Shown piece by piece: positions 60,492 through 64,000 of a stretch of 64,000 nucleotides of DNA. The notes beneath the pieces were generated by a model that ran no database searches, was not told the origin of the DNA, and was given only the letters and a program-made list of their open reading frames with translations. This DNA comes from Rhodanobacteraceae bacterium (GTDB lineage Bacteria > Pseudomonadota > Gammaproteobacteria > Xanthomonadales > Rhodanobacteraceae). The DNA is taken from NCBI GenBank assembly GCA_030123585.1, contig CP126120.1:2047001-2111000 (forward strand), read 5' to 3'. The stretch's first letter is position 1. Each line of letters starts with the position of its first letter. A program made the position numbers and the translations under genes.

Positions 60492-63062
60492 ATGAGCACA
60501 TATGGGCGGGGTGCGGGGACTCATTCGACGCGTTGGGTGCGATTGCCGTTGGCGGCGGCGATCTGCATGGCGCTGGCGGCGCCGGCGTTGGCGCTGGGCG
60601 CGGAACCGGGCGACGCGGCGGCCGCGGGACAGCCGCAGACTTCGACCGATACGCCGGCGCAGAAACCCAAGGCGGACAAGGTCAAGACGCTCGGCACCGT
60701 GATGGTGACGGCGCAGAAGCGCACCGAGAACCTGCAGAAGGTGCCGATCAGCATGAACGTGCTGGCCGAGGACCAGTTGCAGGCGCTGCACGTCCAGGAC
60801 TTCAAGGACTACGTGCAATACCTGCCCGGCGTCACCTTCCAGTCGGGCGGCGGCGGCGTGCAGGCGGGGCCCGGCTACGCGGCGATCTACATGCGCGGCG
60901 TGACCGACGGCAGCAACCGCAACCACTCGGGCTCGCAGCCGACCGTGGGCGTGTACCTCAACGACCAGCCGGTCACGACGATCCAGGGTCCGGTCGACAT
61001 CCACATGTACGACATCGCGCGCGTCGAGGTGCTGAAGGGGCCGCAGGGCACGCTGTACGGCGCCAGCGCCGAGGCCGGTGCGCTGCGCATCATCACCAAC
61101 AAGCCCGACCCCGGCCGGTTTGCCGCCAACTACACGCTGAGCACGAACAAGGTCTCGCACGGCGGCATCGGCGACACCATCGAGGGCATGCTCAACATCC
61201 CAATCAACGAACGCGCGGCGATCCGCCTGGTCGGCTGGCGCGAGCACGACCCCGGCTACATCGACAACAAGCCCGGTTCCGTGACGTTTCCTTCCTCGGG
61301 CATCACGCTCAGCAATGCCGACAACTGCACGCCGGCGGCCAAGCTGGTGTGCTCGCCGGTCCGCGCGCACGATCACTACAACGACGTCACCACCAAGGGC
61401 GGCCGTGCCGAGCTGAAGATCGACCTCAACGACAACTGGTCGATCAGCCCGTCGCTGATGGGCCAGCAGACGATTTCCCATGGCAACTTCGCGAGCGACC
61501 CCGTGGTCGGCGACCTTTCCATCAGCCATTTCTACCCGGAGCGCGCAGATGACCGCTGGTGGCAGGCGGCGCTGACCGTGCAGGGCAAGATCGGCAATTT
61601 CGACGTGACCTATGCGTACGGACACCTGCGGCGCAACCAGGAGGACCAGTCCGACTACACCGATTACGGCTACTGGTACGACACCCTCGCCGCGTACGGC
61701 CTGTACTTCACGGACAACAGCGGCGCGCTGATCAACCCGGCCCAGCACATCAGCGAGCGGGACGGCTACTACTTCAACAGCAACGAGTTGCGGATCGCGT
61801 CGCCCGCGCAGGATCGCCTGCGCTTCGTCGCCGGCGCATTCACGCAGAACCAGAAGCACGACATCCTGCAGGACTACCAGATCGACGGCCTCGCCGATGC
61901 GCTGTCGGTTCCCGGCTGGGCCAACACCATCTGGCTGACCCGCGAGATGCGCTACGACAGCAACAAGGCGCTGTTCGGCGAGGTGTCGTACGACATCCTG
62001 CCCGACAAGCTCACCCTGACGCTGGGCGAGCGCTACTACCGCAGCCGCGACCACCTGCTCGGGTTCTACGGATACAGCAAGGGCTTCTCGTCCGGATCGA
62101 GCTACGGCGAGGCGGGCTGCATCTCGCCGACGCCCTTCTACGGCGCGCCGTGCCTCGACTTCGACAAGAACACGCGCGACAGCGGCTCGCTGCACAAGAT
62201 CAACCTGACCTGGAACATTTCGCCGACCGCGATGGTGTACGTCACGCGTTCGGAAGGCTTCCGGCCCGGCGGCGTCAATCGTGCGGCCGGCACGGTTCCG
62301 TACCAGCCCGATTTCCTGACCAATGTCGAGCTGGGCTGGAAGACCACCTGGCTCGACAACCGGATTTCATTCAACGGCGCGTTGTTCCGCGAGAACTGGA
62401 ACAACTTCCAGTACAACATCCTGGTGCCGCCGGGCCTCACGATCATCCGCAACGTGAACTCGGCGCGGATCGACGGCCTGGAATCGCAACTGGACTGGCA
62501 GGCCACCTACAACCTCAACCTCAGCGCCGGCGTGGGCTTCTACAAGGCACGCCTGACGTCCAATTACTGCGGGTTCTCGGATGCCAGCGGCAACCCGGTG
62601 ACCAACTGCCCGCCCGGCACCATCAATCCGCAGACCGGCGAAGCGGTGGACGGGCCGCAGGCGCCCGCCGGCACGCGCCTGCCGATCACGCCGCACTTCA
62701 AGGGCAACCTGATCGCGCGCTACGCGTTCGATCTCGGCGGCAACGACGCGTTCGTGCAGGCGGCCTGGGTGCACGTCGGCCAGCGCACCACCGACCTGCG
62801 CCTGGTCCCGCGCAGCCTGCTGGGCGATCTGCCTTCCTACAACTCGCTCGATCTTTCCGCGGGCGTGCACAAGAACAACTGGTCGGTCGATGTGTTCATC
62901 AACAACGCCTTCGACGAGCGCGGGGAACTGTACAAGTACACAGAGTGCAAGCCCGAGACCTGCGCCGCGCACGGCGTTTCCGCGACGTATCCGAACGGGC
63001 AGGTGTACACCGGCTATATCAACCCGCGCACGATCGGCATCCGTTTCAGTCAGGATTTCTGA
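60492..63062 (+). CDS. TonB-dependent outer-membrane receptor
   Basis: 856 residues. After a signal peptide (AAAICMALAAPALALGAEP) the TonB box LGTVMVTAQ is followed by the plug domain (KVPISMNVLAEDQLQALHVQ, then ARVEVLKGPQGTLYGASAEA). The remaining ~650 residues form a 22-strand barrel with an aromatic C-terminus (IGIRFSQDF). Substrate cannot be read from sequence; siderophore, oligosaccharide or peptide are all possible. ATG 60492 has GGGGA correctly spaced; another ATG lies two codons upstream. Its only neighbours are two sulfotransferases. Confidence 0.93.
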   Translation: MSTYGRGAGTHSTRWVRLPLAAAICMALAAPALALGAEPGDAAAAGQPQTSTDTPAQKPKADKVKTLGTVMVTAQKRTENLQKVPISMNVLAEDQLQALHVQDFKDYVQYLPGVTFQSGGGGVQAGPGYAAIYMRGVTDGSNRNHSGSQPTVGVYLNDQPVTTIQGPVDIHMYDIARVEVLKGPQGTLYGASAEAGALRIITNKPDPGRFAANYTLSTNKVSHGGIGDTIEGMLNIPINERAAIRLVGWREHDPGYIDNKPGSVTFPSSGITLSNADNCTPAAKLVCSPVRAHDHYNDVTTKGGRAELKIDLNDNWSISPSLMGQQTISHGNFASDPVVGDLSISHFYPERADDRWWQAALTVQGKIGNFDVTYAYGHLRRNQEDQSDYTDYGYWYDTLAAYGLYFTDNSGALINPAQHISERDGYYFNSNELRIASPAQDRLRFVAGAFTQNQKHDILQDYQIDGLADALSVPGWANTIWLTREMRYDSNKALFGEVSYDILPDKLTLTLGERYYRSRDHLLGFYGYSKGFSSGSSYGEAGCISPTPFYGAPCLDFDKNTRDSGSLHKINLTWNISPTAMVYVTRSEGFRPGGVNRAAGTVPYQPDFLTNVELGWKTTWLDNRISFNGALFRENWNNFQYNILVPPGLTIIRNVNSARIDGLESQLDWQATYNLNLSAGVGFYKARLTSNYCGFSDASGNPVTNCPPGTINPQTGEAVDGPQAPAGTRLPITPHFKGNLIARYAFDLGGNDAFVQAAWVHVGQRTTDLRLVPRSLLGDLPSYNSLDLSAGVHKNNWSVDVFINNAFDERGELYKYTECKPETCAAHGVSATYPNGQVYTGYINPRTIGIRFSQDF

Positions 63063-63100
63063 CCGGCTGCGGACACTCCGGCACACCGGGCGGCTTATGG

Positions 63101-63126
63101 CGCGTGAGGGCTGCGACTCTCACGCG
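63101..63126. terminator. Hairpin between convergent receptor and sulfotransferase genes
   Basis: Inverted repeat CGCGTGAG (63101-63108) / CTCACGCG (63119-63126) with a 10-nt loop. There is no T-run on either side, and it overlaps the last codons of the leftward sulfotransferase. A possible bidirectional pause or Rho-independent relic, weakly supported. Confidence 0.35.
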
Positions 63127-64000
63127 TCATAGCCGAAGCGCTCGATCCACGGCTGCAGGATCGGCAACACCGGTTCGAACTCTTCGCGATAATTTTTCCA
63201 GCGTCCCACCGCCGCGGCATTCACGGCTTGCGTGACCGCCGCGTAGCTGGGCGTGGCGATGAACTGCTTGCGCCGCGCATGCTCGGCAAAACCCGCGAAC
63301 GGTGACGCGTCCGCGACTTCCAGGAAACTGCCGAGCCGCGCCACGGCCGCATCCGGATCGGCGACGATCGATTCGTAGCGCCATTCCAGGATGTTGGGCT
63401 TCAACACCTCGATGTGCCGGCAGCACTGTTCGAACGCCTCCGTGTAGCCCCGCGCGAGTCGCGGCAACGACGCACACATCGCCCTGAACACGGGCGACCG
63501 GAACGCCTGCATGCTGCAACTCAGCAACACGTCGCAGGGATGCCGAACGCACAGAATGATGCGCGCGTCCGGAAACAGCCGCAGCATCATCGGCAGGCAC
63601 AGCATGTTGAGCGGGTTCTTGTCGATCAGCCGGCGCTGGCCCAGGTCCGGCAGCGTGTGCTTGACCAATCGCCAATACACGGCGCGCAACTGGTCCGCAT
63701 CGTTCTGGGTCAGGTTCGCGAGGTCGGCCGGATAACGCTGCCCCGCACGCCCCATGCGTTCGATCAACTGGTAGACATAGCCGCGCTCGTCCATCGATCG
63801 GAAATCCGGATGCGCGTCGAGCATCTGTTCCAGCAGCGTGGTGCCCGAACGCGGAAAACCGACCACGAACACCGGACTCCGCTCCGCAGGCGGCGCGCTC
63901 AAAAGCTTCCACGCGGCGCGCGCGCCCGCATCGACGGTGCGCGCCACCATCGGCAATGGCTGGGTATCCGGCTTCGACAACTCCGGCGCCGCTTGCCGGG
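63120..64000 (-). CDS. Sulfotransferase, probably the C-terminal part of a second TPR-sulfotransferase (runs off right edge)
   Basis: The visible 293 codons encode a sulfotransferase domain: PAPS loop VFVVGFPRSGTTLLEQML, DKNPLNMLCLPMMLRLF, CVRHPCDVLLSCSMQAF, and a C-terminal RWKNYREEFEPVLPIL, the dimer/PAPS-binding region. The frame stays open to the window edge (reading ...RQAAPELSKPD), and no ATG with a ribosome site occurs near the domain start, so the protein very likely continues upstream, as in the TPR fusion at 58359-60446. It shares only the domain type with that protein; spacing and catalytic loops differ. Confidence 0.8.
   Translation of the reverse strand, partial: RQAAPELSKPDTQPLPMVARTVDAGARAAWKLLSAPPAERSPVFVVGFPRSGTTLLEQMLDAHPDFRSMDERGYVYQLIERMGRAGQRYPADLANLTQNDADQLRAVYWRLVKHTLPDLGQRRLIDKNPLNMLCLPMMLRLFPDARIILCVRHPCDVLLSCSMQAFRSPVFRAMCASLPRLARGYTEAFEQCCRHIEVLKPNILEWRYESIVADPDAAVARLGSFLEVADASPFAGFAEHARRKQFIATPSYAAVTQAVNAAAVGRWKNYREEFEPVLPILQPWIERFGYDA

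Overview
This 64 kb window is ordinary chromosome from a high-GC gammaproteobacterium, most likely a member of the Xanthomonadales (Rhodanobacteraceae or Xanthomonadaceae). The placement rests on gene order and protein character: rhlB divergent from trxA with rho next, lptM-dapF-DUF484-xerC in a row, ftsEX beside ung and rpoH, a Rho with a long polar N-terminal insertion, a phasin, short palindromic intergenic elements, and GGGAATC-type heptamer arrays. It is an inference; no 16S gene is present. Almost every real gene has long open shadow frames on the other strand because of the GC content, and these were discarded.

Layout. 0-6 kb: a partial HicB-like antitoxin, cystathionine beta-synthase, and two divergent glycosyltransferases. 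6-13 kb: a DUF4398 lipoprotein/OmpA-like pair, the twitching ATPase PilU, the protease SppA, a MATE exporter and a DUF3667 membrane protein. 13-25 kb: information-processing core (priA, rpoH, ung, a two-receiver regulator, ftsEX, rhlB, trxA, rho, a LOG-family gene). 25-27.4 kb: tRNA-Arg(CCG), a CLC chloride channel/antiporter, a transposase remnant, and tRNA-Met(CAT). 27.5-36 kb: a complete trans-4-hydroxy-L-proline catabolic cluster (epimerase, three-part D-hydroxyproline dehydrogenase, pyrroline-carboxylate deaminase, semialdehyde dehydrogenase, permease) with a divergent PAS-AraC regulator. 36-53.6 kb: phasin, a TPR membrane protein, pirin, YecA-like protein, exonuclease III, oligopeptidase A, a cNMP-patatin protein, a coniferyl-type aldehyde dehydrogenase, gamma-carbonic anhydrase, aroE, a RimK-like ATP-grasp protein with a divergent GNAT, then lptM-dapF-DUF484-xerC. 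53.6-58.2 kb: a tightly overlapping operon of Rieske oxygenase, APC permease and a trimethylamine-dehydrogenase-like flavoprotein. 58.3-64 kb: a TPR-sulfotransferase, a TonB-dependent receptor and a second sulfotransferase running off the right edge.

How the parts work together. The hydroxyproline cluster should feed hydroxyproline into 2-oxoglutarate. The Rieske/TMADH-like operon looks like a serial N-demethylation module for an imported methylated amine, with an active site unlike that of trimethylamine dehydrogenase. The most interesting regulatory signals are a CIRCE-like HrcA operator in the rpoH 5' leader, a pair of perfect inverted DnaA boxes upstream of priA, a heptamer tandem array filling the ribosome-binding region of aroE, and a PhaR-like TGC-N3-GCA site at the phasin promoter. 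No CRISPR array, prophage, rRNA operon or secondary-metabolite megacluster was seen.
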